A DNA stretch of 64,000 nt from Halobacteriales archaeon QS_4_69_34 (GTDB lineage: Archaea; Halobacteriota; Halobacteria; Halobacteriales; Halococcaceae), in the NCBI GenBank assembly GCA_003021045.1, contig PXRN01000018.1, positions 1 through 64,000 on the forward strand. Direction: 5' to 3'. Made by a program: the position numbers and the translations under genes. Of this stretch, positions 25,734-35,039 are shown piece by piece. Each line of letters starts with the position of its first letter. The first letter of the stretch is position 1. Under the pieces are notes generated by a model that was not told the origin of the DNA, ran no database searches, and saw only the letters and a program-made list of their open reading frames with translations.

Positions 25734-27532
25734 ACGACGAGTCCGATACCGGCGGTCCCGAGACCGACACGACCGCCGTCGACCCGGTGACGCTCGAAGT
25801 GGTCCGCAACGCCTGTGTCGCGGTCGCCGAGGAGATGAACGCGACGCTCGTCCGCACGGGATACTCGCCCAACATCAAGGAACGCCGGGACTGCTCGTGT
25901 GCGCTGTTCGACGCCGACGGCGAGATGATCGCTCAGGCCGAGACCATGCCCGTCCATCTCGGCGCGATGCCCTTCTCGGTGGCGGCGGCGCTCGACCGCT
26001 ACCCCGCCGAGAGCCTCGAACCGGGCGACTCGATCCTTCTCAACGATCCCTTCCACGGCGGCGCACACCTCCCCGACCTCACGCTCGTCTCGCCGGTCTT
26101 CCACGACGGGGAGCCCATCGCCTACGCTGCGAATCGCGCCCACCACGCCGACGTCGGCGGGGCGCGCGCCGGCAGCGTCGCCGCCGATTCGACCGAGATC
26201 TACCAGGAGGGCATCCGGATCCCGCCCGTGAAGCTCGAACGGGGCGGCGAGGTCGATCGGGACCTCCTCGACGTCCTGCTGGCGAACGTCCGCACGCCAG
26301 AGGAGCGACGGGGCGACCTCCGCGCTCAAACCGCTGCCAACGCCGTCGGCCGGAAGCGCTTCGGCGAGCTCGCCACCGAGCACGGCGAGCACCTGCCGGC
26401 ACTCCTGGCGGCGATCAAAGCGTACTCCGAGCGGCGGATGCGGAGCGCGGTCGCCGACCTCCCGGACGGCACCTACACCTTCGAGGACGTACTGGACGAC
26501 GACGGCCGCGGCGACGAGGACCTCCCGATCCGCGCCGCGGTGGCGATCGCCGACGACGAGGTGGCAGTCGACTTCGCCGGGAGCGCCCCCCGAACGGAGG
26601 GGCCGGTGAACGCCGTCTTCGCCGTGACCGCGTCGGCGACCTACTATGCTATTCGCTGCGTGACCGATCCCGAAATTCCGCCGAACCACGGCTGCTACCG
26701 ACCGATCGAGATCGACACTCCGGAAGACAGCGTAGTCGACGCCCGTCCGCCCGCGGCCGTCGTAGGCGGCAACCTCGAAGCCTCACAGCGGATCACGGAC
26801 GTCGTCCTCGGCGCGCTCGCCGAGGCCGTCCCCGAGCGGGTCGTCGCGGCCTGTCAGGGTACGATGAACAACGTCACGTTCGGCGGGACCGACCCGCGCG
26901 AGGACTCGCCCTACGCCTTCTACGAGACCCAAGGTGGCGGGTTCGGCGGTCGTGCCGGGAAGGACGGGATGGACGGCGTCCACGTGCACATGTCGAACAC
27001 GAGAAACACGCCGGTCGAGGTGCTCGAAACCGCCTACCCGCTGCGCGTGTGCCGGTACGCGCTCCGTCCCGACTCGGGGGGTGCGGGCGAGTTCCGGGGT
27101 GGGCTCGGACTCCGACGCGACGTCGAGGTTCGCGGGCACCGCGCGACGTTCAGCGCCCTCGCCGACCGCCAGCGCCACGCGCCCTACGGGCTGGCCGGCG
27201 GCGAGGCGGGGGCGACCGGCGCGGTGTATCTCCTCCGGGACGGCGACGCCGACGACGCCAGCGGGGAGGGCGAGCACCGAGCCGGCGAGAAGCGACGCCT
27301 CCCGGGCAAGTCGATCCACGAGCTCGCGCCGGGGGCGGTCGTGAGCATCCGGACGCCCGGTGCGGGCGGCTACGGCGATCCGGCGGCGCGCGCGACCGAG
27401 GCCATCGAACGGGACCTCCGTCTGGGGAAGCTTACCCCGGAGCGAGCGCGCGAGAGGTATGGATACTCGTCGGACGACGGCGAAGACGGCGACGGGGACG
27501 GCAGTGGCGCGAACGAGCGGAACGACAGCTGA
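25730..27532 (+). CDS. hyuB: Hydantoinase B / oxoprolinase beta subunit family
   Basis: The 600-residue protein starts at GTG 25730 inside the hyuA stop. Hallmarks are TLEVVRNACVAVAEEMNATL, GYSPNIKERRDCSCALFDAD, NDPFHGGAHLPDLTLVSPVF, RAHHADVGG, and GGGFGGRAGKDGMDG. HyuB forms the second half of the hydrolase or carboxylase active complex with HyuA. The C-terminus carries a haloarchaeal charged tail (about 570-600). The coupling implies a fixed HyuA:HyuB ratio. There is no third carboxylase subunit nearby, which favours a hydrolase of the hydantoinase/oxoprolinase type. Confidence 0.88.
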   Translation: MNDESDTGGPETDTTAVDPVTLEVVRNACVAVAEEMNATLVRTGYSPNIKERRDCSCALFDADGEMIAQAETMPVHLGAMPFSVAAALDRYPAESLEPGDSILLNDPFHGGAHLPDLTLVSPVFHDGEPIAYAANRAHHADVGGARAGSVAADSTEIYQEGIRIPPVKLERGGEVDRDLLDVLLANVRTPEERRGDLRAQTAANAVGRKRFGELATEHGEHLPALLAAIKAYSERRMRSAVADLPDGTYTFEDVLDDDGRGDEDLPIRAAVAIADDEVAVDFAGSAPRTEGPVNAVFAVTASATYYAIRCVTDPEIPPNHGCYRPIEIDTPEDSVVDARPPAAVVGGNLEASQRITDVVLGALAEAVPERVVAACQGTMNNVTFGGTDPREDSPYAFYETQGGGFGGRAGKDGMDGVHVHMSNTRNTPVEVLETAYPLRVCRYALRPDSGGAGEFRGGLGLRRDVEVRGHRATFSALADRQRHAPYGLAGGEAGATGAVYLLRDGDADDASGEGEHRAGEKRRLPGKSIHELAPGAVVSIRTPGAGGYGDPAARATEAIERDLRLGKLTPERARERYGYSSDDGEDGDGDGSGANERNDS

Positions 27533-27826
27533 GACGGTGGGACGGTCGATTCACACCGCGAGCCGGCATCCCGGACCGTCTCCGCGCCCGTCGTCGGCGT
27601 CCGCGACGACTCGTTGGAGGAACGCGGCACGAACGGAGTCGATGATCGCTCGTCCGAGCGGTCGCGGGAGGATCGTGTGGCAATGTGAACAGCTGCAATA
27701 CCACAATCGTTATGCGGAGCCCCTCGAAACCGCCGTGTAACCGGAGTCCATCCGATGACCCCTCGCGCGTATTTCCGCTGACGGCGCTCGCACCACCCGC
27801 CGATCGAGCAGTTCGACCACCAACAG
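27533..27826. other. Intergenic between hyuB and pepF
   Basis: About 290 bases without a gene. The word TGTGG (27676-27680) faces CCACA (27701-27705) across 20 bases in an AT-richer patch, a possible weak operator or promoter area for the peptidase gene. The element is short and could be chance. Confidence 0.3.
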
Positions 27827-29626
27827 ATGACGGACTATCCCACGCGCGAGGAACTGGACGACGAACACACCTGGGATCTGACCCGGATCTACGGGACGCC
27901 CGCCGACTGGGAGGCCGCCGCCGACGAACTAGCCGACCGGGCGGCCGCGCTGCGGACGCGCGAGGACCCCACCGACTCGCCGGTCACGCTCGCCGGGTCC
28001 CTCGAAGCCATCGAGAGCGCGCTCGTGACGAAGAACCGGCTGGAGCTTTACGCGGAGCTCCGTCGGAACGAGGACACGACCGACGATGACCGCCGCGACC
28101 GCCGCCGGCGCGCTCGGCGTCTCGCCGCCGACGTCGACGAGGCCGTACAGGCGGTTCGGCGGCGAATCCAGCGCGACGCCCCGGCCGTCCGCGAGCACCG
28201 GGAACGCCCCGCGCTCGATGGGTGGCGGGACTATCTCGACGACCTGCTGGCGGGGGCACCACACACCCGCGACGCGAGCGTCGAGGCGGTGATCGCGGCG
28301 TTCGAGCCGGTCGTCGAGAGCGGAGCCGACACGGTCCTCGCCGTCACGACGGACGACTTCGAGGCCCCGACCGTGGGCGGGCCGGACGGTGAGGACTTCG
28401 AAGTGGACGGAGGCTCCTACTCCGCGGCGCTCGATAGCCCCGACCGGGCGTTCCGGCGGCGCGCCCACGAGGCGTTCCTCGGCGCGCTCGGCGACTACGA
28501 GCACGCGCTCGCGGCTGCCGTCGCCGAGAAGGTAGAAGCGAACGCGGCGCTCGCCACGGTGCGAAACTACGATTCGGTGCGGGAGATGGCGCTCTCGCGG
28601 GCGAGCTATCCCGACACTGGAATGTGCGACTCCTTCCCTGCGTCCGCACACGACGCGGTGATCGAGAACGTCCGCGACCACTTCGACGCTTACCACGACC
28701 TCTTGGAGAGCCGCCGTGCGTGCCTCGGTGTCGAGACGCTCCGGCCGTGGGACGCGAGCGCCCCGCTCGTCGATGGCGAGGTCCCCGAACTCGACTACGC
28801 GGCGGTGTGCGAGCACGTCCTCGCGGCCGTCGAACCGCTCGGCGCGGAGTACCGGGATCGCCTCGCGGCGTTCTTCGACGAGCGCCGCGGCGACGTCTTC
28901 CCTACACGGAAGAAGCGAACGGACATTACGGGGTACTGCCCGTCGAACCCGGAGACGGGCGCGTTCGTCCTCGCCAACTTCCGCGGTGACCTCCGGACGG
29001 CGTTCGTCCTCGCGCACGAGCTCGGGCACGCGATGCACGCCGCGGTGCTCCGGGACGCAGGGCCACCCCGGTACGCGACCTGCCCGCAGCCGGTGAGCGA
29101 GGTGCCGAGTCTCCTCCACGAGCTCTTGCTGGCCGAGCACCTGCACGAGGAAGGCGAGACCGCGCTCACGCCGTTCGTCCGGGAGCGGCGCGCGAACGTG
29201 CTCGCCGGGAACGTCTACCGGGCCGGGCGGAGCGCGGCGTTCCTCCACGAGATGTACCGGCTCGTCGAGGACGGCTACGATCTCTCGTCCGACCGGCTAG
29301 CGGAGACGTACGCCGACTGCGCCGCCGCGTTCCGGGGACCGGTGGAAGCCGCGGACGGCGGTTGTGAGTGGCGGCGGGAGGCCTACGCCCGCGAGCCCTA
29401 CCACAGCTACCAGTACGTTACTGGCACTGTGGCGGCCGTCTCGATCCACCGACGTATCCAGTCGGGAAAGCTGACGACCGGGGCGTACCGCGACTTCCTC
29501 GGGAACGCCGGTCGTCGGGACTCCGTATCCTCGTTCGAATCGCTCGGCATCGACGTGACAGCATCTGACCCTTACGGGCGCGTGGCCGACGAACTCGACC
29601 GGATTCGGGAGGCGCGACTGGACTGA
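27827..29626 (+). CDS. pepF: M3-family oligoendopeptidase (PepF-like)
   Basis: The 599-residue cytoplasmic metallopeptidase starts MTDYPTREELDDEHTWDLTR, the usual PepF opening. The N-terminal helical half leads to the M3 catalytic site: FVLAHELGHAMHAAVLRDA with HELGH near residue 398 and the third ligand Glu in SEVPSLLHELLLAEHLHE. The later YHSYQYVTGTVAAVSIHRRI is also family-specific. It cuts short peptides inside the cell. The region before HELGH reads KKRTDITGYCPSNPETGAFV, close to the GAYS-containing loop of other members but diverged. It stands alone and ends at a convergent terminator-like hairpin. Confidence 0.92.
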   Translation: MTDYPTREELDDEHTWDLTRIYGTPADWEAAADELADRAAALRTREDPTDSPVTLAGSLEAIESALVTKNRLELYAELRRNEDTTDDDRRDRRRRARRLAADVDEAVQAVRRRIQRDAPAVREHRERPALDGWRDYLDDLLAGAPHTRDASVEAVIAAFEPVVESGADTVLAVTTDDFEAPTVGGPDGEDFEVDGGSYSAALDSPDRAFRRRAHEAFLGALGDYEHALAAAVAEKVEANAALATVRNYDSVREMALSRASYPDTGMCDSFPASAHDAVIENVRDHFDAYHDLLESRRACLGVETLRPWDASAPLVDGEVPELDYAAVCEHVLAAVEPLGAEYRDRLAAFFDERRGDVFPTRKKRTDITGYCPSNPETGAFVLANFRGDLRTAFVLAHELGHAMHAAVLRDAGPPRYATCPQPVSEVPSLLHELLLAEHLHEEGETALTPFVRERRANVLAGNVYRAGRSAAFLHEMYRLVEDGYDLSSDRLAETYADCAAAFRGPVEAADGGCEWRREAYAREPYHSYQYVTGTVAAVSIHRRIQSGKLTTGAYRDFLGNAGRRDSVSSFESLGIDVTASDPYGRVADELDRIREARLD

Positions 29627-29636
29627 CTGCGCTCGA

Positions 29637-29656
29637 CTTTTCTCCCGGAGGGAGAA
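29637..29656. terminator. Convergent terminator-like hairpin
   Basis: TTCTCCC (29640-29646) pairs perfectly with GGGAGAA (29650-29656) across a GGA loop, preceded by a T run (29637-29641). It lies between the stops of pepF (29626) and xdhC (29663), so it could end both transcripts. Confidence 0.5.
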
Positions 29657-29662
29657 GGGAGG

Positions 29663-30973
29663 CTATCCGTTGTGGGACGGAGCGGCTGCGTCGCCAGCGT
29701 CGTTTCCACCCGTCGCCGCGCCACCGTCGGATTCGCTCCGCTCGACCGACGAGGCTCGCGCGCCGTCGACGCGCTCGCCGCCGGCGGCGCTGGCCGCGAC
29801 GCGCTCGTGGATCCGTCCCTCGCGCTCGCGGAGGTGGCGCGGCGTGCGGTCGTTGTGGACGGCGAGCAGCTCCGCGACGATGCTGTGGGCGATCGCGTAG
29901 GGGGTCTCCCCGCCCAGATCGAGACCGGCGGGCGTGTACAGCCGATCGAGTTCGCTCCCGGCGAACTCCCGACCCTCCTCGGTAAAGGCCTCACGCATCT
30001 CACCGAAGCGCTCGCGCGGTCCCATCAGTCCGACGTAGGGCACGGGAGTCCGGAGGAGCTCGTCGACCGCGAGGCGATCGTCGACGAAGTTGTGGGTCAT
30101 CACTACCGCGTAGGTGTCGGCGTCGAAGTCGTGGGCCTCGCGCAGGTCCCCCGGCGAGGTCGAGCGGACCGCGTCGGCCGCCGGAAACCGGTCGGCGGTC
30201 GCGCTCGCGCCGCGGAATCCCACGACCGTGACACGGAAGTCGGCCTGCTTCGCCAGCTCGACGACCGGCCCGACGTCGTGGCCCGTCCCGCAGATCACGA
30301 GCTCCGGCGGGGCGGCGAGACCGTCGACGAACACCGTCGCGCTCCCCGCCTCGCCCCCGATGGCGAGCGTCCGGGAGCGCCCGGCGGCGGCCAGCCGCGC
30401 CGCCGGCTCGGCGAGCTCGTCGGCGAGCCACGCGGGCCACGCGTCCACGGCCGAGCCGAAGGCGTCGTCCGTACCGTCGCCACCGTTCCGGATACTCACG
30501 CCGCCGTCGCCCGCGTCCGGCGCGACGTGCGCCCGGTCGCCGAGTTCGATCTCGGAGCGATCGCTCCCCAATACGGTGCAGACGGCGACGTTCGTGCCGC
30601 TCTCGACCGCATCGAGGGCGGGCCGGTAGCCCGCGTCGAGCGGTTCGAGCAGGATGTCGATGACGCCGTTGCAACCGACGCCGAGCCCCCAGACGTCCTC
30701 GTCGCCGGTGAGGTCGAACGTCTCGACACGCGGGCGACCCGCCTCGATGACGTCGGCGGCGAGCGCGAGCACCTCGTCCTCGAGGCAGCCGGCGGTGATG
30801 CTCCCGACACCGTTTCCGTCCTCGGGGACGACCATCTTCGCGCCGGGCCGACGGTAGGCGCTGCCGCGCACGTCGACGATCGTCGCCAGCACCGCCGGCA
30901 CGCCAGTCTCGATGGTCTCGCGTGCGGCCGCCAGCACCTCCGTCTCCGGGACGCTCCAGTCACTCGCGGTCAT
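29663..30973 (-). CDS. XdhC/CoxI-family molybdenum hydroxylase maturation factor
   Basis: The 436-residue protein has the N-terminal XdhC domain (LATIVDVRGSAYRRPGAKM, SITAGCLEDEVLALA) with the conserved Cys, GLGVGCNGVIDILLEPL with a second Cys, and a C-terminal Rossmann domain (LVICGTGHDVGPVVELAKQ). It also has MTHNFVDDRLAVDELLRTPV and YVGLMGPRERF. XdhC proteins bind molybdopterin, promote its sulfuration and deliver it to xanthine dehydrogenase-type enzymes. It closes the minus-strand cox locus after a 304-bp gap. The last 55 residues are a haloarchaeal low-complexity tail. Confidence 0.9.
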   Translation of the reverse strand: MTASDWSVPETEVLAAARETIETGVPAVLATIVDVRGSAYRRPGAKMVVPEDGNGVGSITAGCLEDEVLALAADVIEAGRPRVETFDLTGDEDVWGLGVGCNGVIDILLEPLDAGYRPALDAVESGTNVAVCTVLGSDRSEIELGDRAHVAPDAGDGGVSIRNGGDGTDDAFGSAVDAWPAWLADELAEPAARLAAAGRSRTLAIGGEAGSATVFVDGLAAPPELVICGTGHDVGPVVELAKQADFRVTVVGFRGASATADRFPAADAVRSTSPGDLREAHDFDADTYAVVMTHNFVDDRLAVDELLRTPVPYVGLMGPRERFGEMREAFTEEGREFAGSELDRLYTPAGLDLGGETPYAIAHSIVAELLAVHNDRTPRHLREREGRIHERVAASAAGGERVDGARASSVERSESDGGAATGGNDAGDAAAPSHNG

Positions 30974-31277
30974 CGGTGGTCCTTGCCACGGGTAGCCGCC
31001 ACTCGCTTATGACCCTTTCCCGGATCGGTCGTCCGCTCTCTGTCTCGGCGGTCTCGCGTCGAAGCGCTCGAAGTTCGCGGCGTCCCGCGTAGACCGGCTC
31101 CAGAGCGGGCCACGCGGACGACGGCGACGGCACCGGTCAGTCGCGGTTCGTACGCGCCGCGCTCGCGGCGCTCGGCCCGACGCCGGTCGTCTTCGTCGCC
31201 ACGTGATTTCGTGGAGACGAACACGGAGCCCCGTCGGCTCGCCGATCCGGTCGAGACACCCGGCTCCCGCCAGCGCA
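30974..31277. other. Intergenic between xdhC and coxE
   Basis: About 300 bases with no recognisable gene; open frames are Arg-rich shadows. A separate promoter for xdhC may lie here, but no clear TATA-like box was seen. Confidence 0.35.
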
Positions 31278-32789
31278 TCACGCCTCGCCCGCCCCACGGT
31301 GACGGTGATCGAACTCGTAGCCGAGCGGTCCACCCGTGCCCCGGCGGTCGAGCTGGCGAGCGAGCTCGTCGAGGTCCGCCGGCCCGGCGAACGCGAACAG
31401 CCCGTCGAGGGCGGGCAGCGCCGCCGCCATCCCGCGGGCGGTCGGCTCGTACTCGGGCGAACGCGCGAGCGGGTTACACCAGAGCACCGCCCGCGCGCGC
31501 CGGGCGAGCCACGCCGTTCCCGCCTCCAGCTCGTCGATCTCGCCCATCTCCAGGCCGTCGCTGATGACGAAGGCGGTCGTGTCCCGATCCACGCTTTCGG
31601 GGTACTCCTCGCGCACGGTCGTGAGCGCGTTGCCGATGCGCGTGCCGCCGCCCCACTCGGCCTCGGCGCGTTCGAGGGCGTCGAGCGCCGCGCGCTCCGT
31701 GGGGGCGTCGAACGCGCGGGTCGCCTCCCGGACGCTGGTGTCGAACAGGAAGATGCGCACCCGTCGCCACGCCGCCATCCGCCGGAGCACGGCGATCAGA
31801 AAGCCCCGGTCGATCGCGTCGAGCACCGACCGGCTCACGTCGACCAGCACGAGCGCGCCCACCGCGCTCTCCGCGCGCTCGCGCTCGGGCAGGTCGACGG
31901 CGGTGCCCCCGGTTGAGAGGCTCTCGCGCAGCGCGCGGCGCGCGTCCACGTCGCCCTGGCCCGACCGTGCCCACCGTCGGCCGGACAGCCCGGCGATCGC
32001 CCCCGCAAGCCGGTTCATCGCCCGGTCGAGATTTCGATACCCGGTGAGCGCCGCGGGGCCGACGGAAAGGGATTCCGAGCGCCCGCTCGGGCTGTAGAGC
32101 GCGGTCGTGGCCGTCTCGTCGTCCTCGTCCCCGGAGTCGTCGCCTTCGGTCGCCCCTACCGCGGTCTCGACGAGGTCCGGCGCGCTCTCCTCGGAGGCCT
32201 CGCTGCCGTCCGGGTCGTCCGCACCATCCTCGCGGTCTCCATCGGCGTCGCTCCCGTCGTCCGTCTCGGTCCCGCTGGCGTCGAAGCCCGCGAGCCGACC
32301 GTCCGGGGTCTCGAAGGCGTCGGGATCGCGGCCCCCGTCTCCCCGCAGTCCCTCGACGAGCCGCCGCCAGAACTCCGGAAACAACCGATCGAACGTCGCG
32401 GCGTCGGCCGGGTTCGAGACGAGCGTCGCTCGGAGCGCGCTTCGAGCGCGTGCCTCCTCGTCGAGACCGACCGCGACCAGCGCCCGCGCCGCCGTGAGCG
32501 AGGCGTTCGCCGGCACCGTCGCGCCCGCGCGCCGCAGCACCCGGACGAACTCGAGCAGATCGAGCACCACTCGATCGCGGGCCGCGGCGACGTTCGGTAC
32601 GCCGCCGGGCCCGGGACCGTCGTGACCCGCGGGACCGGCGGGGTCGCCGTCGTCGCCGTCGTCGCGGTCGGCATCGCCGGGACCGTCGCGGCCGCCGCGC
32701 CCGCCCGTGTCGCGGTCGCCGTCCGAGTGCTCGCCACTACATCGGTCGCGTCCGTCGCCGTGATCTCCGTCGTCGCCGTGCGCGTCCAC
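31278..32789 (-). CDS. coxE: CoxE-like von Willebrand factor A protein
   Basis: The 503-residue protein starts at GTG 32789, one base after the coxD stop. The first 45 residues are Asp/Gly/Arg simple sequence. A helical domain follows (VLDLLEFVRVLRRAGATVPA), then an acidic linker. The VWA domain has the MIDAS start ALVLVDVSRSVLDAIDRGF (DxSxS), VRIFLFDTSVREATRAF, WGGGTRIGNAL and TAFVISDGLEMG. CoxE pairs with the MoxR ATPase CoxD in maturing the copper or sulfur ligand of CO-dehydrogenase-type active sites. The immediate linkage to coxD and the co-located structural genes support that role. Confidence 0.88.
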   Translation of the reverse strand: MDAHGDDGDHGDGRDRCSGEHSDGDRDTGGRGGRDGPGDADRDDGDDGDPAGPAGHDGPGPGGVPNVAAARDRVVLDLLEFVRVLRRAGATVPANASLTAARALVAVGLDEEARARSALRATLVSNPADAATFDRLFPEFWRRLVEGLRGDGGRDPDAFETPDGRLAGFDASGTETDDGSDADGDREDGADDPDGSEASEESAPDLVETAVGATEGDDSGDEDDETATTALYSPSGRSESLSVGPAALTGYRNLDRAMNRLAGAIAGLSGRRWARSGQGDVDARRALRESLSTGGTAVDLPERERAESAVGALVLVDVSRSVLDAIDRGFLIAVLRRMAAWRRVRIFLFDTSVREATRAFDAPTERAALDALERAEAEWGGGTRIGNALTTVREEYPESVDRDTTAFVISDGLEMGEIDELEAGTAWLARRARAVLWCNPLARSPEYEPTARGMAAALPALDGLFAFAGPADLDELARQLDRRGTGGPLGYEFDHRHRGAGEA

Positions 32790-32790
32790 G

Positions 32791-33774
32791 CTATCCCTCG
32801 GCCGCACGGGCCTCGCTCGCCGCCGCGAGCAGCGATTCGAGCAGCGAGTCGTCGACGCGCTGGACGTCCTCGACTTCCTTGAGCAGACAGCCGAGGGTGT
32901 TCTCGATCTCGGCGGCCGACAGCGAGCCGTCGCCATCGTGTCTGAGCTCGGCGACCGCGTGCGCCCAGTCGAGCGTCTCGGCCACGCCCGGGTGCTTCAG
33001 GAGTGGCTCGTCGCGGAGCTCGCGGGTCACCGCACACACCTCCGCCGCGACCGCGCCGTCGAGTTCGGGCACCTTTCGCCGGACGATCTCGCGTTCCTTC
33101 CCGAAGCTCGGCGGCTCGACGTGGAGGTAGAGACACCGGCGCTTCAGCGCGTCCGAGAGTCCCCGGGTGCGATTCGAGGTGATCACCACCACCGGGGGAA
33201 CGTCGGCGCGCACGGTGCCGTACTCGGGGATCGACACCTGGAACTCCGAGAGCACCTCCAAGAGAAGGGCCTCGAACTCCTCGTCGGCCCGGTCGATCTC
33301 GTCGATCAGGAGGACCGGCGGAACGTCGCCGTCGCTCGATAGCGCCCGGAGCAGCGGCCGTTCGAGCAGGTACTCCTCGCCGAACACCGACTCCTCCCCC
33401 GCGCTGGCCGCCGCGTCGGCGGGCTCGTCGCCCGCCCCGCCCGCGACGCCGCGCTCGCCGGCCTGCACCGAGAGCAGCTGCTTGGTGTAGTTCCACTCGT
33501 AGAGGGTGTTCTCCGCGGCGAGCCCCTCGTAACACTGGAGGCGGATCAGCTCCGTGTCGAACCCCGCGGCGAGGGTCGTGCCGAGCTCGGTCTTTCCCGA
33601 GCCGGGCTCGCCCTCGACGAGCAGCGGCTTGCCGAGCCGCAGCGCGAGCAACACCGTCGTCACGACGTCGTCCTCGGCGACGTAATCCTCCCGCGCGAAA
33701 GCCTCCCGCAGCTCCGCCTCGGTCGTGCCGGCGAGTGTCCCGTTTCGGCCGGTCCCGCTCATCGTGTCTCCCAT
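32791..33774 (-). CDS. coxD: CoxD-like MoxR AAA+ ATPase
   Basis: The 327-residue AAA+ protein has Walker A LLVEGEPGSGKTELG, Walker B PPVLLIDEIDRADEEFE, sensor 1 VVVITSNRTRGLSDALKRRC and a C-terminal lid region. The sequence LIRLQCYEGLAAENTLYEWN is characteristic of the CoxD branch of MoxR ATPases. CoxD remodels the large hydroxylase subunit during active-site assembly. ATG 33774 is chosen; ATG 33762 is four codons later. A Gly/Ala/Asp insertion (about 115-130) is haloarchaeal. A TATA-like box lies about 150 bp upstream, so coxDE may be transcribed separately from coxGSLM. Confidence 0.9.
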   Translation of the reverse strand: MGDTMSGTGRNGTLAGTTEAELREAFAREDYVAEDDVVTTVLLALRLGKPLLVEGEPGSGKTELGTTLAAGFDTELIRLQCYEGLAAENTLYEWNYTKQLLSVQAGERGVAGGAGDEPADAAASAGEESVFGEEYLLERPLLRALSSDGDVPPVLLIDEIDRADEEFEALLLEVLSEFQVSIPEYGTVRADVPPVVVITSNRTRGLSDALKRRCLYLHVEPPSFGKEREIVRRKVPELDGAVAAEVCAVTRELRDEPLLKHPGVAETLDWAHAVAELRHDGDGSLSAAEIENTLGCLLKEVEDVQRVDDSLLESLLAAASEARAAEG

Positions 33775-34139
33775 GCGGTCGCTCCGGCACGCTGCCCCGT
33801 CGACTCGGTCGCCCCGCCGTGCTGATCCGTCAGTCCGGGCTCGGCGGCCGAGGTCGCGCTCGCCCCCCGCCCATCGTCGGTCGTCGGTTGTGACACGTGT
33901 TCTCAGTCCCCTTCGTGGCTTCGCACGTAAAAACCGATTCGTCCGGCGGTTCTCCTCGTGGTCGCGCGGACGCGAACGAGTACGTCGGCCTGATCGCCGA
34001 CCGGCAGGTGCCGGTGACCGAACGAGGGGCCGGCGGGTTGACGGCGGAGCGGCGAGTCGAGTTCGAGTGTCCGGTCGGCGGCCGAGGTCGGCGGCCGGTC
34101 CGTCGCTCCGGCCCGGACCGAACGGCCCGCCGCCCCGGC
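33775..34139. other. Intergenic between coxM and coxD
   Basis: About 365 bases with no gene. On the minus strand GGTTTTTAC at 33928-33935 is a TATA-like element that could start a coxDE transcript with a leader of roughly 130 bases. The rest is GC-rich without visible structure. Confidence 0.4.
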
Positions 34140-35039
34140 TCAATCCGACGCAGCCGGCGCGGGCGCGCCGGCGCGCTCTGCCGCCCCCAGCAGTGCGCGC
34201 TTCGCGTAGACCTGCACGAGCTGGGCGCGGAACTCGCTCGACGCTTGGAGGTCCGACATCATCATCACGTCGTCGAGGTCGTCGGCCGCGCGCCCGGCCG
34301 CCGCCTCTATGGTGTCGCGGTCGAGTGGTTCGCCCGCGAGGGCGTCCTCGACGGGCCGGAGCCGCACGCCGTGATCCATCACGCCGTTGGCGGCGATCCG
34401 CGCCGACTCGATCGCGTCACCGTCGGTGTCGAGGACGGCGGCCACGCCGACCATCGCGTAGCCCGAGGACGGGCTGGGCTTTTTCGCGTACGCGCCGACG
34501 CTCCCATCGCCGGTTCGTGGGAGTTCGATTCGAGTGAGCAGCTCGTCCTCGTCGAGCGCGGTCGCGTACATCCCCTCGAAGAAGTCCTCGGCCGGTATCT
34601 CCCGCTCGCCGTCGGGGCCCTGTGCGACGACGGTGCCCCCGCAGGCGAGCAGCGCCGCCGGTAGGTCCGACGCCGGGTCCGAGTGGGCGATGTTGCCGCC
34701 GACGGTACCGCGATTTCTCACCTGGACGTCGCCGATGTGGTGGGTCGCCTCCGCGAACGCGGTCGCGTCCTCCCAGACCGCCGCCGAACGATCGACGTCG
34801 GCGTAGCGGGTCAGCGCCCCCAGTGAGAGGCCGTCGCCCTCGTCGGTGATCCCCTGCATCGCGTCGATAGAGTTGATATCGATCAACACGTCGGGACTCG
34901 CTAGCCCGGACTTCATCGTCGGCAACAGGCTGTGCCCGCCCGCGAGCAGCTCGACCTCCGCGCCGGCGTGCTCGTCGAGCAGCGCGAGCGCCTCCTCGAC
35001 GCTCTCGGCGCGCTCGTACGCGAAGCTGTCGGGGTACAT
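34140..35039 (-). CDS. coxM: Molybdenum hydroxylase FAD subunit (CoxM family)
   Basis: The 299-residue flavoprotein subunit has the two FAD motifs of the family: AGGHSLLPTMKSGLASP (about 33-49) and RNRGTVGGNIAHSDPASDLP (about 107-126). The C-terminal CO_deh_flav_C domain follows (AYAKKPSPSSGYAMVGVAAV and the DDVMMMSDLQASSEFRAQLV end). It carries electrons from the FeS subunit to the respiratory chain. Its ATG directly abuts the coxL stop. Length and motifs are normal. Confidence 0.93.
   Translation of the reverse strand: MYPDSFAYERAESVEEALALLDEHAGAEVELLAGGHSLLPTMKSGLASPDVLIDINSIDAMQGITDEGDGLSLGALTRYADVDRSAAVWEDATAFAEATHHIGDVQVRNRGTVGGNIAHSDPASDLPAALLACGGTVVAQGPDGEREIPAEDFFEGMYATALDEDELLTRIELPRTGDGSVGAYAKKPSPSSGYAMVGVAAVLDTDGDAIESARIAANGVMDHGVRLRPVEDALAGEPLDRDTIEAAAGRAADDLDDVMMMSDLQASSEFRAQLVQVYAKRALLGAAERAGAPAPAASD

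Noticed and set aside
32620-32780. Simple repeats in coxE as a regulatory array
   Set aside because: They encode the Asp/Gly/Arg leader in frame and have no separate structure.
32622-32882. Plus-strand Val/Ala-rich frame opposite coxE as a membrane protein
   Set aside because: The repeats are antisense of the coxE Asp/Gly leader; no start signal or conserved residue.
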